Assembly: GCF_030142155.1 (NCBI RefSeq)
Contig: NZ_CP126247.1
Coordinates: 3,038,001-3,102,000, forward strand
Reading direction: 5' to 3'
DNA from: Arthrobacter sp. zg-Y820
GTDB lineage: Bacteria; Actinomycetota; Actinomycetes; Actinomycetales; Micrococcaceae
DNA length: 64,000 nt
The stretch's first letter is position 1. Each line of letters begins with the position of its first letter. The notes beneath the pieces are model-generated. The model saw nothing but the letters and a program-made list of their open reading frames with translations. It was not told where the DNA came from and did no database searches. A program made the translations under genes and the position numbers. Below, one piece after another: positions 29,201 through 39,574 of the stretch.

Positions 29201-30662
29201 TGCTGCCTCCCGGCAGCAGCCCCGCCGCGGACTGGCCTGCGGCGAGTCCGGCCAGTATCTGCAGCACGCTCACGAGCACATAGTCAGTGACAAAAAACCG
29301 TTTGCCGCCCAGCGCCGAATATCGGCGGCGCAGGGCCAGCAGGCCGGCGGCCTGCACGAGCAGGAGCAGCGATGAGGCGAGAACGGCTGCCGCGGTGTCG
29401 TCGGTCATCTTGTAGGCGAGAACCGTCAGGCCGGCTGTGGCCGCAGCCCGAAAGCCGTAGCTGCTGAGCAGCCGTTCCTTGCGGCGGGCCTGCAGAAAGA
29501 CCACGGCGTAGTAGCAGGAGAAGGCCAGGAAGAGAAGGGAGAACTGCCAGCCGCCCAGTTCCACGGCTGTCAGAAGGGCTACCCCCGCCGTCGCCGGGAC
29601 CAGAAAGCGGTGAGACTGGATAAAGGCGTTCAGATAGATGTTTCCGAGCCATGCGGGGCGGCGCAAGGCCACCAGCGACACGGCGGTGGCCAGGAGGACG
29701 GTAAACAGGAAATACCACATGATCCCGGACCGAATGGAGGCCCCGGACGCAAGCGCCGTGGAGAGCAGGAACGTCATGGAGAGGTAGGCCACCACCCGGC
29801 TGTCCAGCCGGGCCGCAGCATAGGCGTAGGCCGCGGTGCCCACCACTGACGTCACCAGCCATGCCGAGGGTGCATCGCGAAGTACGAGGTTGTGCAGGGC
29901 CAGCCCGACCACCGGGATGAGGGCCAGTCCGGTACCGGTAAAGGCAACGGCAGCAGGACGCAGCCGCCGGCTCCGGGCATGGACCACCAGCCCGCCGGCG
30001 TAGAACAGGCCCGCCACCACGGTAACGCCGGCGAACCGGGCACCCTCCGGGATGGCCAGCCCAATGAACAGCGACGCCGCGGCAACGAGCAGCAGGCAGG
30101 CGGCGTACAGCGTGATGTTGATGTTCCGCAGGTCCCGGCGTCGTTTGCGGGCCTCCTCCACAGCCGCCCGCTTGGCCAGTTCCTCCGCCGACGGCGGCTG
30201 AACCGGTGCGGGCCCGGCCGGCGGGACAGGGGCCGGGACGGGCGGCCCGGCGTTCTCCTCGAACCAGGCGCCGTCCGGCGCTGCAAGTCCGGGCAGCGGC
30301 GGGGTCGACGGCGGGGCGTCAGAAACCGGCGCCTGCGGCGGGGCGGCAAAGGATGACGGGGCCGCAAAGGATGACGGGGCGGTCACCGGTGCCGGGACGG
30401 TCAACGGTGCCGGGACGCCGAACGGTGTCGGAGCATTCTCCCGCTGCCCTGTACCCGCCGCAGCCGCAGCCGCAGCACTGCGGTAGCCGGCCCGGAACCC
30501 GTCGTCATATGCCCGGGAAACGGCGTCGGACGCGGCCGCGGGGTCGGCGGTTGCGGGGGCCGCTGCAGATTTCCGCGGCGAGACGGCACCGCGGGAGAAC
30601 CAGCCGATGGCGAATCCGATGCCAGTCAATATGAGCACCACCGCCAATAAGAATGTGCCCAT
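26256..30662 (-). CDS. Giant polytopic membrane protein (1468 residues) with an internal tandem duplication
   Basis: Starts MGTFLLAVVLILTGIGFAIG, a membrane anchor at about 3-22. A Pro/Ala-rich linker (about 25-160) follows, then a short basic charged segment (AEELAKRAAVEEARKRRRDL), then hydrophobic segments almost continuously from about 183 to 1455, probably more than thirty helices. Residues about 643-868 and 869-1094 are tandem copies with a 226-residue period: WLRFTEH/WLRLAEA, GVLGVRGYE/GLLGIRGYE, and the exact GGYLLAGQVLLTIL. No catalytic motif is visible. The layout loosely recalls DUF2339-like and other uncharacterised actinobacterial membrane proteins; function unknown. It sits alone between the S10 and str operons. 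Confidence 0.85.
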   Translation of the reverse strand: MGTFLLAVVLILTGIGFAIGWFSRGAVSPRKSAAAPATADPAAASDAVSRAYDDGFRAGYRSAAAAAAAGTGQRENAPTPFGVPAPLTVPAPVTAPSSFAAPSSFAAPPQAPVSDAPPSTPPLPGLAAPDGAWFEENAGPPVPAPVPPAGPAPVQPPSAEELAKRAAVEEARKRRRDLRNINITLYAACLLLVAAASLFIGLAIPEGARFAGVTVVAGLFYAGGLVVHARSRRLRPAAVAFTGTGLALIPVVGLALHNLVLRDAPSAWLVTSVVGTAAYAYAAARLDSRVVAYLSMTFLLSTALASGASIRSGIMWYFLFTVLLATAVSLVALRRPAWLGNIYLNAFIQSHRFLVPATAGVALLTAVELGGWQFSLLFLAFSCYYAVVFLQARRKERLLSSYGFRAAATAGLTVLAYKMTDDTAAAVLASSLLLLVQAAGLLALRRRYSALGGKRFFVTDYVLVSVLQILAGLAAGQSAAGLLPGGSTSAILFTATAVMVLLTCMAGASRITVIPNAAPAGAALLGFLARLNGETGTLWPAVVLGVLLTGYYSVRAGRSSGPAKEDLLLWVRGTAVVLVAVGSMAVLETAGAGAREAWTRSLLWTGAAVMLNQLLSVFLLNRAAPAGTAPSTRREVPVMAAAAGLAALLALWLRFTEHPEITLTLWVLFSALSVNAVTSLVLRRFFEERSWLEWMGPAGFAAAALVGAGVLGVRGYEVVTGAALAYSGLMAVRLARVGRRGGYLLAGQVLLTILLALAAADLDFTVHEMFVAAALSVALQQVLRILLQDRFAGAGMGQLVTTAQWGSTGVLVLLPLAYEALAARPLPWMQPLLLAIAAGSALFIQMSVVGRRAAGRPVPFPNGSLAAAAALVTALTVWLRLAEAPQTTLTVGALFAALAANVLTTLVLGRFVPEKSWLQWSGPTGFAAAGVVGAGLLGIRGYETLTAAALGYCGFMVVRGARAGCRGGYLLAGQVLLTILTALVAADLELTVHGTFIAVAVSVAGQQVVRTLLQGRYAGAGLRQLGRAALWGSAGVLALLPLIYAAAADGDARRCVVVITLSLLLGMAATVSVADRDAAILYSAVYALGMLPVVLTSVFGFGDSGTPLNGSSEVPAPLSLAAACVLLLVFAAVALAADTRSAIGAAVRNPLLAGGALYCALALSLAGLNGNRLLTGLGILLPAAGFLVVSFTRRLPWLTAVTVVLVPVAAFIIQSWLVRDVLATAPHDAAARLSSGFAAALLLYAAGYVLSVLPRTAGTVLRQGILGSGAAIIAAGAGISAMPSEHVSAVYGSVVLAAALAAAVREFPRAWRETAGEAAALVAALSVQRIIWYAVDGAGWFWFLQYWVVVLAALAAYEYRRGRGQRGTAVLAASAGLLSCTGVSSIVSADATEQVWALVAHAGLLGFGVLTNRRLFTVWGAAGVALAVLWYLRGYTFLLLALLAAALIALAVWRLTRVRADAAGETGS
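27395..28745. repeat. Tandem 678-bp duplication inside the giant membrane protein gene
   Basis: Equivalent positions are 678 bases apart at two independent anchors: CAGGATGGTC at 28401 versus CAGGATTGTC at 27723, and CCGCAGCCA at 28701 versus 28023. The copies have diverged in protein and DNA, so this is an old in-frame duplication. Outer limits are approximate. Confidence 0.85.
30347..30418. repeat. 18-bp minisatellite in the linker of the giant membrane protein
   Basis: CAAAGGATGACGGGGC occurs at 30347 and again at 30365, 18 bases on. It is followed by further 18-base units of the type GTCACCGGTGCCGGGACG / GTCAACGGTGCCGGGACG. They encode hexapeptides such as SSFAAP and TVPAPV. Confidence 0.75.
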
Positions 30663-30796
30663 AGCTTGAGAACCCCCCGGTAACCGACTGCTTATTCCAC
30701 ATCCTAGGGGCGGCAGGAGAATTTCACGGGGTCCGGCTCACACTGTGGACAGACGGCGACCTGGGCAGACGGCCGCCGCGACCGGGCCGGAAATGC

Positions 30797-30833
30797 AAGA
30801 AGTCCCCGCTGCCAGTGGCAGCGGGGACTTCTT
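30797..30833 (-). terminator. Terminator after tuf
   Basis: A perfect 17-bp inverted repeat, AAGAAGTCCCCGCTGCC (30797-30813) and its complement (30817-30833), with a 3-base loop. It is about 60 bases past the tuf stop. The T run on the minus strand is weak, but stem strength and position support termination of the str operon. Confidence 0.8.
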
Positions 30834-30893
30834 TTCAGTTCGTGACCGGCCGCTGGGGCCGGCAACTCACCGAAGAGTCAGCAAGTAAGGAAA

Positions 30894-32084
30894 TTACTTG
30901 ATGATCTTGGTGACACGGCCTGAACCAACGGTGCGGCCGCCTTCGCGGATAGCGAAGCCGAGGCCTTCTTCCATGGCGATGGGCTGGATGAGCTCTACGG
31001 TCATCTCAGTGTTATCGCCGGGCATAACCATTTCCGTGCCTTCCGGCAGGGTGATAACGCCGGTTACGTCCGTGGTGCGGAAGTAGAACTGCGGGCGGTA
31101 GTTCGAGTAGAACGGGTTGTGGCGTCCGCCTTCATCCTTGGACAGGATGTAGACGTTGGCTTCGAAGTCGGTGTGCGGGGTAATGGAACCCGGCTTCACG
31201 ATGACCTGTCCACGCTCTACGTCTTCGCGCTTGATACCGCGAAGCAGGAGGCCACAGTTCTCGCCGGCCCATGCTTCATCAAGCTGCTTGTGGAACATCT
31301 CGATACCGGTAACCGTGGTCTTCTGGACCGGACGGATGCCGACAATCTCGACCTCGGAGTTGATGGCGAGGGTACCGCGCTCGGCGCGGCCCGTGACAAC
31401 GGTTCCACGACCGGTGATCGTGAAGACGTCCTCGATCGGCATCAGGAACGGCTTGTCCTTGTCGCGGATCGGGTCCGGAACGCTCTCGTCAACGGCTTCC
31501 ATGAGCTCTTCGACGGCTGCAACCCACTTGGGGTCGCCTTCGAGAGCCTTGAGGCCGGAGACGCGCACGACGGGAACGTTGTCGCCGTCGAATTCCTGGG
31601 AGCTCAGCAGTTCGCGAACTTCCATTTCAACGAGGTCCAGAAGTTCCTCATCGTCGACCATGTCGGACTTGTTCAGTGCGACCAGCAGGTAGGGAACACC
31701 AACCTGGCGGGCGAGCAGAACGTGCTCGCGGGTCTGTGCCATCGGGCCGTCGGTAGCGGCAACCACGAGGATCGCGCCGTCCATCTGAGCTGCACCGGTG
31801 ATCATGTTCTTGATGTAGTCAGCGTGACCGGGGGCGTCTACGTGTGCGTAGTGGCGCTTCTCGGTCTGGTACTCGATGTGAGAGATGTTGATGGTGATGC
31901 CGCGCTGGCGCTCTTCAGGTGCAGAGTCGATAGCAGCGAAATCGCGCTTTTCATTCAGATCAGGGTACTTGTCAGCAAGTACCTTCGAAATGGCAGCGGT
32001 CAACGTCGTCTTACCATGGTCAACGTGACCAATGGTGCCGATGTTGACGTGCGGCTTAGTCCGCTCGAACTTTGCCTTCGCCAC
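30894..32084 (-). CDS. tuf: Elongation factor Tu
   Basis: A 396-residue GTPase with G1 [15 protein letters not shown]3 [10 protein letters not shown]4 ALNKSD and three domains; it ends [14 protein letters not shown]. It delivers aminoacyl-tRNA to the ribosome. It follows fusA after a 222-base gap with hairpins and a good promoter, so tuf can probably be transcribed alone as well as from the str operon. The ribosome site AGGAGG precedes a GTG start. Confidence 0.98.
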   Translation of the reverse strand: MAKAKFERTKPHVNIGTIGHVDHGKTTLTAAISKVLADKYPDLNEKRDFAAIDSAPEERQRGITINISHIEYQTEKRHYAHVDAPGHADYIKNMITGAAQMDGAILVVAATDGPMAQTREHVLLARQVGVPYLLVALNKSDMVDDEELLDLVEMEVRELLSSQEFDGDNVPVVRVSGLKALEGDPKWVAAVEELMEAVDESVPDPIRDKDKPFLMPIEDVFTITGRGTVVTGRAERGTLAINSEVEIVGIRPVQKTTVTGIEMFHKQLDEAWAGENCGLLLRGIKREDVERGQVIVKPGSITPHTDFEANVYILSKDEGGRHNPFYSNYRPQFYFRTTDVTGVITLPEGTEMVMPGDNTEMTVELIQPIAMEEGLGFAIREGGRTVGSGRVTKIIK

Positions 32085-32102
32085 GGGTTCCTCCTAGAAA
32101 GG

Positions 32103-32121
32103 TTGAAGACTCAATCTTCAA
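32103..32121 (-). promoter_or_regulatory. Hairpin just upstream of the tuf ribosome site
   Basis: TTGAAGA (32103-32109) and TCTTCAA (32115-32121) are perfect complements around a 5-base loop. It lies in the tuf leader, immediately before the Shine-Dalgarno. It could modulate translation; no evidence beyond position. Confidence 0.4.
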
Positions 32122-32150
32122 CAGCGCTTCTCGCTGCTGAAACTGATGTA

Positions 32151-32180
32151 AGTCTACTGGGGGCTGTTTATTTGATGAAA
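32151..32180 (-). promoter_or_regulatory. Candidate tuf-specific promoter
   Basis: The minus strand has TTTCAT (32175-32180), an 18-base spacer and TAGACT (32151-32156), about 70 bases before tuf. An AT-rich stretch surrounds it in an otherwise GC-rich gap. Confidence 0.5.
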
Positions 32181-32227
32181 TTGCCGTATTTCCGCAGCAG
32201 CCTGGCGAGGCCGCTCAGTCTGGCTAT

Positions 32228-32296
32228 GCAGCGGGCTTCCGGCCGGAGCCTTGGCCCGCTGCACACGGCTGGTGTTCCGAGATTTCCCGGAACACC
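32228..32296 (-). terminator. Two hairpins after fusA (partial terminator or processing site)
   Basis: GGTGTTCCG/CGGAACACC (32271-32279 with 32288-32296, 8-base loop) starts about 10 bases past the fusA stop. GCAGCGGG/CCCGCTGC (32228-32235 with 32255-32262) follows. Neither ends in a strong T run, so read-through into tuf is likely. Confidence 0.45.
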
Positions 32297-32306
32297 AACC
32301 AGGGTT

Positions 32307-34421
<2,115 letters not shown>

Positions 34422-34536
34422 GGTTTCTCCCTTATTTGGTGTTTGCCGGTTCGACTGCGTTTATCTGCTTTGGGCCCTGCACCCCGCCGCAGCGGGATAC
34501 AGGGCCTTCAGGAGTGGCCGCCGTCGGCCAGGCTTT

Positions 34537-35007
34537 TTACCAGCGGTAGTGAGCGAAGGCCTTGTTGGATTCAGCCATCTTGTGGGTGTCTTCGCGGCGC
34601 TTCACTGCAGCACCGAGACCGTTGGACGCATCCAGGATCTCGTTGCGCAGACGCTCGGTCATGGTCTTCTCGCGGCGGGCCTTGGAGTAGCCAACCAGCC
34701 AGCGCAGTGCCAGTGCAGTTGCACGGCCCGGCTTGACCTCGACGGGAACCTGGTAGGTGGCACCGCCGACGCGGCGGGACTTGACCTCAAGGCTCGGCTT
34801 GATGTTGTCCATGGCCTTCTTCAGGGCTGCAACGGGGTCTCCCCCGGTCTTCTCCTGAGCGCCTGCAAGTGCACCGTAAACGATGCGCTCTGCGGTGGAC
34901 TTCTTGCCGTCAACGAGAACCTTGTTGATCAGCTGAGTGACCAGAGGGGAGCCGTAAACGGGATCCAGTACTAGCGGCCGCTTGGGGGCCGGACCCTTGC
35001 GGGGCAT
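34537..35007 (-). CDS. rpsG: 30S ribosomal protein S7
   Basis: Read from the ATG at 35007 ([20 protein letters not shown]); the longer frame upstream lies in rpsL and is not S7. The product has 156 residues with [20 protein letters not shown] and the C-terminal [21 protein letters not shown]7 is the assembly initiator of the 30S head and in other bacteria represses the str operon. It begins one base after the rpsL stop. Confidence 0.98.
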   Translation of the reverse strand: MPRKGPAPKRPLVLDPVYGSPLVTQLINKVLVDGKKSTAERIVYGALAGAQEKTGGDPVAALKKAMDNIKPSLEVKSRRVGGATYQVPVEVKPGRATALALRWLVGYSKARREKTMTERLRNEILDASNGLGAAVKRREDTHKMAESNKAFAHYRW

Positions 35008-35008
35008 A

Positions 35009-35383
35009 TTACTTCTTCTCCATCTTCGCGCCGTAACGGCTGCGAGCCTGCTTGCGGTTCTTGACACCCTGGGTGTCCAGTGCGCCACGAACAATCTTGT
35101 AACGAACACCGGGCAGGTCCTTCACTCGACCGCCGCGAACGAGGACGATGGAGTGTTCCTGCAGGTTGTGACCTACACCGGGAATGTAAGCGGTTACTTC
35201 AATGCCGCCGTTGAGGCGCACGCGGGCAACCTTACGGAGCGCAGAGTTCGGCTTCTTCGGGGTGGTGGTGTAAACGCGGGTGCAAACACCACGGCGCATG
35301 GGGCTTCCCTGAAGGGCGGGAGCCTTGGTCTTGGAGACCTTGGGTGACCGGCCCTTGCGGACCAGCTGCTGAATCGTAGGCAC
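35009..35383 (-). CDS. rpsL: 30S ribosomal protein S12
   Basis: Starts with GTG at 35383 (read as [20 protein letters not shown]), giving the standard 124 residues; upstream codons in frame are leader sequence. Streptomycin-resistance positions are wild type: the first Lys in TTPKKPNSA and the Lys in GRVKDLPGV. It opens the str operon behind a 350-base leader. Confidence 0.98.
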   Translation of the reverse strand: MPTIQQLVRKGRSPKVSKTKAPALQGSPMRRGVCTRVYTTTPKKPNSALRKVARVRLNGGIEVTAYIPGVGHNLQEHSIVLVRGGRVKDLPGVRYKIVRGALDTQGVKNRKQARSRYGAKMEKK

Positions 35384-35734
35384 TTTCGTGTTCTCCGTTT
35401 TTTCTCGAGAGTGTAATTCTCTTGGTTGCTCCGCCCCGCTGTCAGCTGTCGGAACAGCCGAGGCGATGCGCTTTAAGTCGTCGTTGCCGCAATGCCCCCG
35501 AGAAGTTCCGATACTCTCGCGGAAGCGACCGTAGGCGTGCAAAAGTGTGGCATTCGTTGCACAGGAACCCTGCAACCCGGAAACAGGCCCGCCGCACCAG
35601 GATCCCGAGGGGATTCCGTGAGCGTCCTTCATCCACTGCCACACAAACAATTGATTACCAGTCTAGCAGACTTAAGCCTTGCGTCCCGCAGGTGCGCCCT
35701 AAGTCACTTTCGGCCCCGGGAGGGCCGGCGGGCT
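35384..35734. promoter_or_regulatory. Leader and promoter region of the str operon
   Basis: No gene is seen in these 351 bases. On the minus strand an extended -10, TGCTAGACT, ends at about 35660, but its -35 is poor. A second candidate, TTGCAC-18-GAGAGT, lies about 130 bases before rpsL. A short stem GTTGCA/TGCAAC is visible between them. The stretch also has to accommodate the end of the pcaR transcript; I see no strong terminator. Confidence 0.4.
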
Positions 35735-36532
35735 TCAGGCCCAGCCGCGGGCGGCAAGTGCGGCGGTAATCTTCTCCGAGGCCTCTTGGAGGGCCGGCAG
35801 CACTGACGCAACAGCTTCTTCCAGCGTACCTTCCCCGGCGCCCAGGGTTGCCTGCATGGAGGTGTTGATTGCGGCCACCACCTCTCCCCCGGCTCCGCGG
35901 ACCGGAACGGCAACGGACCGCAGCCCGGATTCCAGTTCCTGGTCAACCACGGCCCACCCGGCTTCCCGAACCCGGCGCACCTCGTCCCCAAGGGCTCCGG
36001 GGTCCGTGACAGTACGGTCCGTGAACGGTTCCAGCCGCACCTCGGCCAGGTACTTCTCGAGTGCCGGTTCCGAAAGACCCGCCAGCAGGACACGGCCCAT
36101 GGACGTGGCATAGGCCGGGAACCGGGTGCCGACGGCGATGCCCACCCGCATCAGGCGGCGGGTGTGGATGCGGGCCACATAGACGATCTCCTCACCGTCC
36201 AGGATGGACGCCGAGGTCGACTCGGAGACCTTGCGGGAGAGATCCTCGAGCAGCGGCTGGGCCAGCTGCGGCAGGGTCTGGCCTGAGAGGTAGGAGTAAC
36301 CCAGGGCCAGCACCAGGGCGGTGAGCTCGAAGTTCCGTCCATCGGTGCGCACGTAGCCGAGTTCCTCGAGCGTCAGCAGAAACCGGCGGGCCGTGGCGCG
36401 GGTCAGTCCGGTGCGGCGTGAGACCTCGCTCAGGGTCATCCGGACGTGTTCGGCGTCGAAGGCCCGGATGACGCTGAGCCCGCGGGCCAGCGACTGCACA
36501 TACTGGCCGGTGGGGGCCGGAGTCTCGGTCAT
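35735..36532 (-). CDS. pcaR: IclR-family regulator of the pca genes (PcaR type)
   Basis: A 265-residue protein. The winged helix-turn-helix is at about 14-75 (LSVIRAFDAEHVRMTLSEVS, then RTGLTRATARRFLLTLEELG). The C-terminal IclR effector domain follows, including SMGRVLLAGLSEPALEKYLA. It lies 32 bases after pcaJ as last gene of the cluster and resembles PcaR/PcaU regulators that respond to beta-ketoadipate or protocatechuate. Likely targets are the inverted repeats before pcaH. Assignment to pca control rests on context and family. Confidence 0.85.
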   Translation of the reverse strand: MTETPAPTGQYVQSLARGLSVIRAFDAEHVRMTLSEVSRRTGLTRATARRFLLTLEELGYVRTDGRNFELTALVLALGYSYLSGQTLPQLAQPLLEDLSRKVSESTSASILDGEEIVYVARIHTRRLMRVGIAVGTRFPAYATSMGRVLLAGLSEPALEKYLAEVRLEPFTDRTVTDPGALGDEVRRVREAGWAVVDQELESGLRSVAVPVRGAGGEVVAAINTSMQATLGAGEGTLEEAVASVLPALQEASEKITAALAARGWA

Positions 36533-36564
36533 ATCTCCCTTAAAGGAACGAGTGCCGGGAACGC

Positions 36565-37254
36565 CTATTCGACGCCCGGATCACGGATCAGCGGAATGTC
36601 CATGCCGGCCGCAAGCTCCTCGAAGCTGACGCCGTGGGTTTCCCGCACATGCACGCCGTCGTCCTCAAGCAGGAAGACCGCCTCACCAGTGTAGACGCGG
36701 GTTACGCAACCGACGCCGGTCAGCGGATAGGTGCATTCCGAAACCAGCTTGCTGACGCCCTCCCGCGTGAACAGGGACATCATGACGTACACGTCCTTGG
36801 CACCGGTGGCCAGGTCCATGGCTCCGCCGACGGCGGGGATGGCGTCGGGCGCACCGGTGTGCCAGTTGGCCAGGTCCCCGGAGGCCGAGACCTGAAAGGC
36901 TCCCAGGACGCACACGTCGAGGTGTCCGCCGCGCATGATGGCGAAGGAATCGGCGTGATGGAAGTAGGCAGCTCCGGGCAGCTCGGTGACGGGAATCTTG
37001 CCGGCATTGATGAGGTCACCGTCAACCTCGTCCCCGCGGGCCTCCGGACCCATCCCCAGCATCCCGTTTTCGGTGTGCAGGGTAACGTTCTGCTCCGGCA
37101 GGAGGTAGTTCGACACCAGGGTGGGCTGGCCGATGCCCAGGTTCACGAACGAACCGGGCGCGATGTCCCGGGCCACCAGTTCGGCGAGCTGGTTCTTGTC
37201 CAGGCGGGCGCTGTGGGCGGTTACGGCCTGTGTGTCTTCGATGCGGTTGCTCAT
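36565..37254 (-). CDS. pcaJ: 3-oxoadipate CoA-transferase subunit B
   Basis: A 229-residue CoA-transferase beta subunit with the active-site glutamate in LHTENGMLGMGPE and the N-terminal ARDIAPGSFVNLGIGQPTLV. With PcaI it moves CoA from succinyl-CoA to 3-oxoadipate, making 3-oxoadipyl-CoA for PcaF. Its start overlaps the pcaI stop by four bases. 3-oxoadipate rather than acetoacetate specificity is inferred from the operon. Confidence 0.93.
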   Translation of the reverse strand: MSNRIEDTQAVTAHSARLDKNQLAELVARDIAPGSFVNLGIGQPTLVSNYLLPEQNVTLHTENGMLGMGPEARGDEVDGDLINAGKIPVTELPGAAYFHHADSFAIMRGGHLDVCVLGAFQVSASGDLANWHTGAPDAIPAVGGAMDLATGAKDVYVMMSLFTREGVSKLVSECTYPLTGVGCVTRVYTGEAVFLLEDDGVHVRETHGVSFEELAAGMDIPLIRDPGVE

Positions 37255-37934
37255 GCTGCTGCCGGCTCCTGTTCCTGTTCCACGCGGACCAGCGTGTTGA
37301 CGTAGATTCCGGGGGTCACGACCGCCTCGGGGTCCAATGCTCCGACGTCCACCAGGTCGCGGACCTGAACAATGGCGTTCTTCGCGGCGGCCGCCATGAT
37401 GGGGCCGAAATTGCGGGCGGTCTTGCGGTAAACCAGGTTCCCGGCGGCGTCGCCCCGCAGTGCCTTGACCAGCGCGAAGTCCGCCTGCAGCGGAGACTCG
37501 AAAACGTAGCCCCGGCCGTCAATCATCCGGGTTTCCTTGCCCTCGGCCAGCGGGGTGCCGAAGGCGGTGGGAGTGAAGAACCCGCCGATGCCGGCGCCTG
37601 CGGCGCGGATGCGTTCCGCGAGGTTGCCCTGCGGCACCAGCTCGAGCTCGATCTCCCCGGCGCGGAACTTGGCGTCGAAAATCTGGGAGTCGGACTGGCG
37701 CGGGAAAGAGCAGATGATTTTCTTCACCCGGCCGGCGCCGATCAGCGCGGCCAGGCCGTGCTCCCCGTTTCCGGCGTTGTTGTTCACCACCGTCAGGTCC
37801 CTTGCCCCCTGGCGCAGCAGTGCTTCAATCAGCTCGACGGGCTGCCCGGCCTGGCCAAACCCGCCGATCATGACGGTGGCGCCGTCGTGGATCGGCGCTA
37901 CTGCCTGGTCGACGTCCTGCACAATGTTGAGCAC
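37251..37934 (-). CDS. pcaI: 3-oxoadipate CoA-transferase subunit A
   Basis: A 227-residue CoA-transferase alpha subunit with the glycine-rich loop TVMIGGFGQAGQPVELIEAL and the conserved GAGIGGFFTPTAFGTPLAEG. It forms a heteromer with PcaJ. It follows pcaF after 12 bases and overlaps pcaJ by four. Normal length. Confidence 0.93.
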   Translation of the reverse strand: MLNIVQDVDQAVAPIHDGATVMIGGFGQAGQPVELIEALLRQGARDLTVVNNNAGNGEHGLAALIGAGRVKKIICSFPRQSDSQIFDAKFRAGEIELELVPQGNLAERIRAAGAGIGGFFTPTAFGTPLAEGKETRMIDGRGYVFESPLQADFALVKALRGDAAGNLVYRKTARNFGPIMAAAAKNAIVQVRDLVDVGALDPEAVVTPGIYVNTLVRVEQEQEPAAA

Positions 37935-37946
37935 GGTTCTCCTCCG

Positions 37947-39149
37947 CTAGTTCTTCGTGTTTTCCAGGACGACGGCCAGGCCCTGGCCCACGCCGATGCA
38001 GATGGCGGCCACGCCCCAGCGCTCGCCGGAGGCTTCCAGCCGGCGTGCCAGCGTGCCCAGGATCCGAGCGCCGGAGGCTCCGAGCGGATGACCGATGGCG
38101 ACGGCGCCGCCCCAGGCATTAACAATGGCCGGGTCGATGTCCCAGGCGTCCATGCAGGCCAGGGACTGTGCGGCGAAGGCTTCGTTGAGTTCGACGGCGG
38201 CCACATCGCCCCAGCCGATGCCGGCGCGTTTCAGTGCCAGGTTGGCCGCCTCCACCGGGGCGTACCCGAAGAACTGCGGCTCGTTCGCGGCGGCGCCTCG
38301 TCCTGCAATGCGGGCCAGCGGGGCCAGGCCCAGCAGGTCAGCGGCAGCATCGCTGCCCAGCCAGGCCGCGGAGGCGCCGTCGTTCAGGGGGGAGGCGTTG
38401 CCGGCGGTGACGGTGCCGCCGGACGCGTCGTCGGAGACGGGACGGAACACGGTCTTGAGCGTGGCCAGTTTCTCCGCTGTCGATCCGGCACGGATGGATT
38501 CGTCCCGGGCCAGGTCCACGCCGTCGACGGCGACGGTCAGGTTGTCGTAGCGGCCTTCATCCCAGGCCTTGGCGGCGAGGACGTGCGAGTGCGCCGCGAA
38601 CTCGTCCTGCCGTTCACGGCTGATGCCGTATTTCTCACGCAGCTGTTCGGTGGCTTCTCCCAGGGAGACCGTCCACTCAGCCGGCATGGCGGGGTTCACC
38701 AGGCGCCACCCGAGAGTGGTGGAGGCGAGCGTCTGGTTGCCCGCGGGATAGGGCTTCTCATTCTTGGGCAGCACCCAGGGCGCGCGGCTCATGGACTCGG
38801 TGCCGCCGATCAGCATGAGGTCCGCTTCGCCGGTGTTGATCTGCCGGGAGGCAATCAGCGCGGCGTCCAGGGAGGATCCGCACAGCCGGTTCACCGTGGT
38901 GCCCGGCACCGAGGTGGGCAGGCCCGCCAGCAGGGAGGACATCCGGGCGACGTTGCGGTTTTCCTCACCGGCGCCGTTGGCGTTGCCGAAGACCACCTCG
39001 TCGATCCGGTCCGGATCCAGGCCCGGGGCGCGGGAAACCGCGGCGCGGATGACCTGAGCCCCGAGCTCGTCGGGCCGCACGCCGGCCAGGGCGCCGCCGA
39101 ACTTGCCGAACGGGGTGCGGACGGCGTCGTAAATATAGGCCTGGTTCAT
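37947..39149 (-). CDS. pcaF: 3-oxoadipyl-CoA thiolase
   Basis: A 400-residue thiolase with the nucleophile Cys in NRLCGSSLDAALIASRQI, the catalytic His in GHPLGASGARILGTL and the second Cys in AICIGVGQGLAVVLE. It cleaves 3-oxoadipyl-CoA to succinyl-CoA and acetyl-CoA, the last step of the beta-ketoadipate pathway. Its start overlaps the pcaC stop by four bases. Pathway role is inferred from placement between pcaC and pcaI. Confidence 0.94.
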   Translation of the reverse strand: MNQAYIYDAVRTPFGKFGGALAGVRPDELGAQVIRAAVSRAPGLDPDRIDEVVFGNANGAGEENRNVARMSSLLAGLPTSVPGTTVNRLCGSSLDAALIASRQINTGEADLMLIGGTESMSRAPWVLPKNEKPYPAGNQTLASTTLGWRLVNPAMPAEWTVSLGEATEQLREKYGISRERQDEFAAHSHVLAAKAWDEGRYDNLTVAVDGVDLARDESIRAGSTAEKLATLKTVFRPVSDDASGGTVTAGNASPLNDGASAAWLGSDAAADLLGLAPLARIAGRGAAANEPQFFGYAPVEAANLALKRAGIGWGDVAAVELNEAFAAQSLACMDAWDIDPAIVNAWGGAVAIGHPLGASGARILGTLARRLEASGERWGVAAICIGVGQGLAVVLENTKN

Positions 39150-39568
39150 CGTGTCTCCTCTGACATGGTTTCGGCGTCAATCCCGGCGAAAACGCCCTGG
39201 GCCACCTTGAACGCCGAGTTGGCCGACGGCACGCCGCAGTAGATGGCTGACTGCAGGATGATTTCCTTGATCTCGTCCCGGCTCAGCCCGTTGGTGAGCG
39301 CTGACCGGACGTGCATGGCGAATTCCTCCATGTGCCCGTGCGCAATCAGCGCCGTGAGCGTGATCGCGCTGCGCATGGTCCGCGGCAGGCCGGGGCGGGT
39401 CCAGATGCTCCCCCAGGCGTACTTGGTGATCAGGTCCTGGAAGTCCGAGGTGAAATCGTCCTTGGCGGCGTTCGCCCGGTCGACGTGAGCCGCCCCGAGC
39501 ACTTCGCGGCGCACCGCCATGCCTTCGTCGTACACGTCCTGCTGGGTTTTGCCTGCATTCTCGATCAC
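39146..39568 (-). CDS. pcaC: 4-carboxymuconolactone decarboxylase
   Basis: A 140-residue AhpD-like protein with FAMHVRSALTNGLSRDEIKE and IILQSAIYCGVPSANSAFKV, the PcaC active-site region. It decarboxylates gamma-carboxymuconolactone to 3-oxoadipate enol-lactone. GTG start with AGGA upstream. It is separate from pcaD; in some actinobacteria (Rhodococcus, Streptomyces) the two are fused as PcaL. Confidence 0.93.
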   Translation of the reverse strand: MIENAGKTQQDVYDEGMAVRREVLGAAHVDRANAAKDDFTSDFQDLITKYAWGSIWTRPGLPRTMRSAITLTALIAHGHMEEFAMHVRSALTNGLSRDEIKEIILQSAIYCGVPSANSAFKVAQGVFAGIDAETMSEETR

Positions 39569-39574
39569 GGTGTC

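Noticed and set aside
26805..29375. 856-codon plus-strand open frame
   Set aside because: Antisense to the giant membrane protein. Its translation is rich in Gln, Arg, His and Gly with no domain or membrane pattern, as expected of an opposite-strand shadow.
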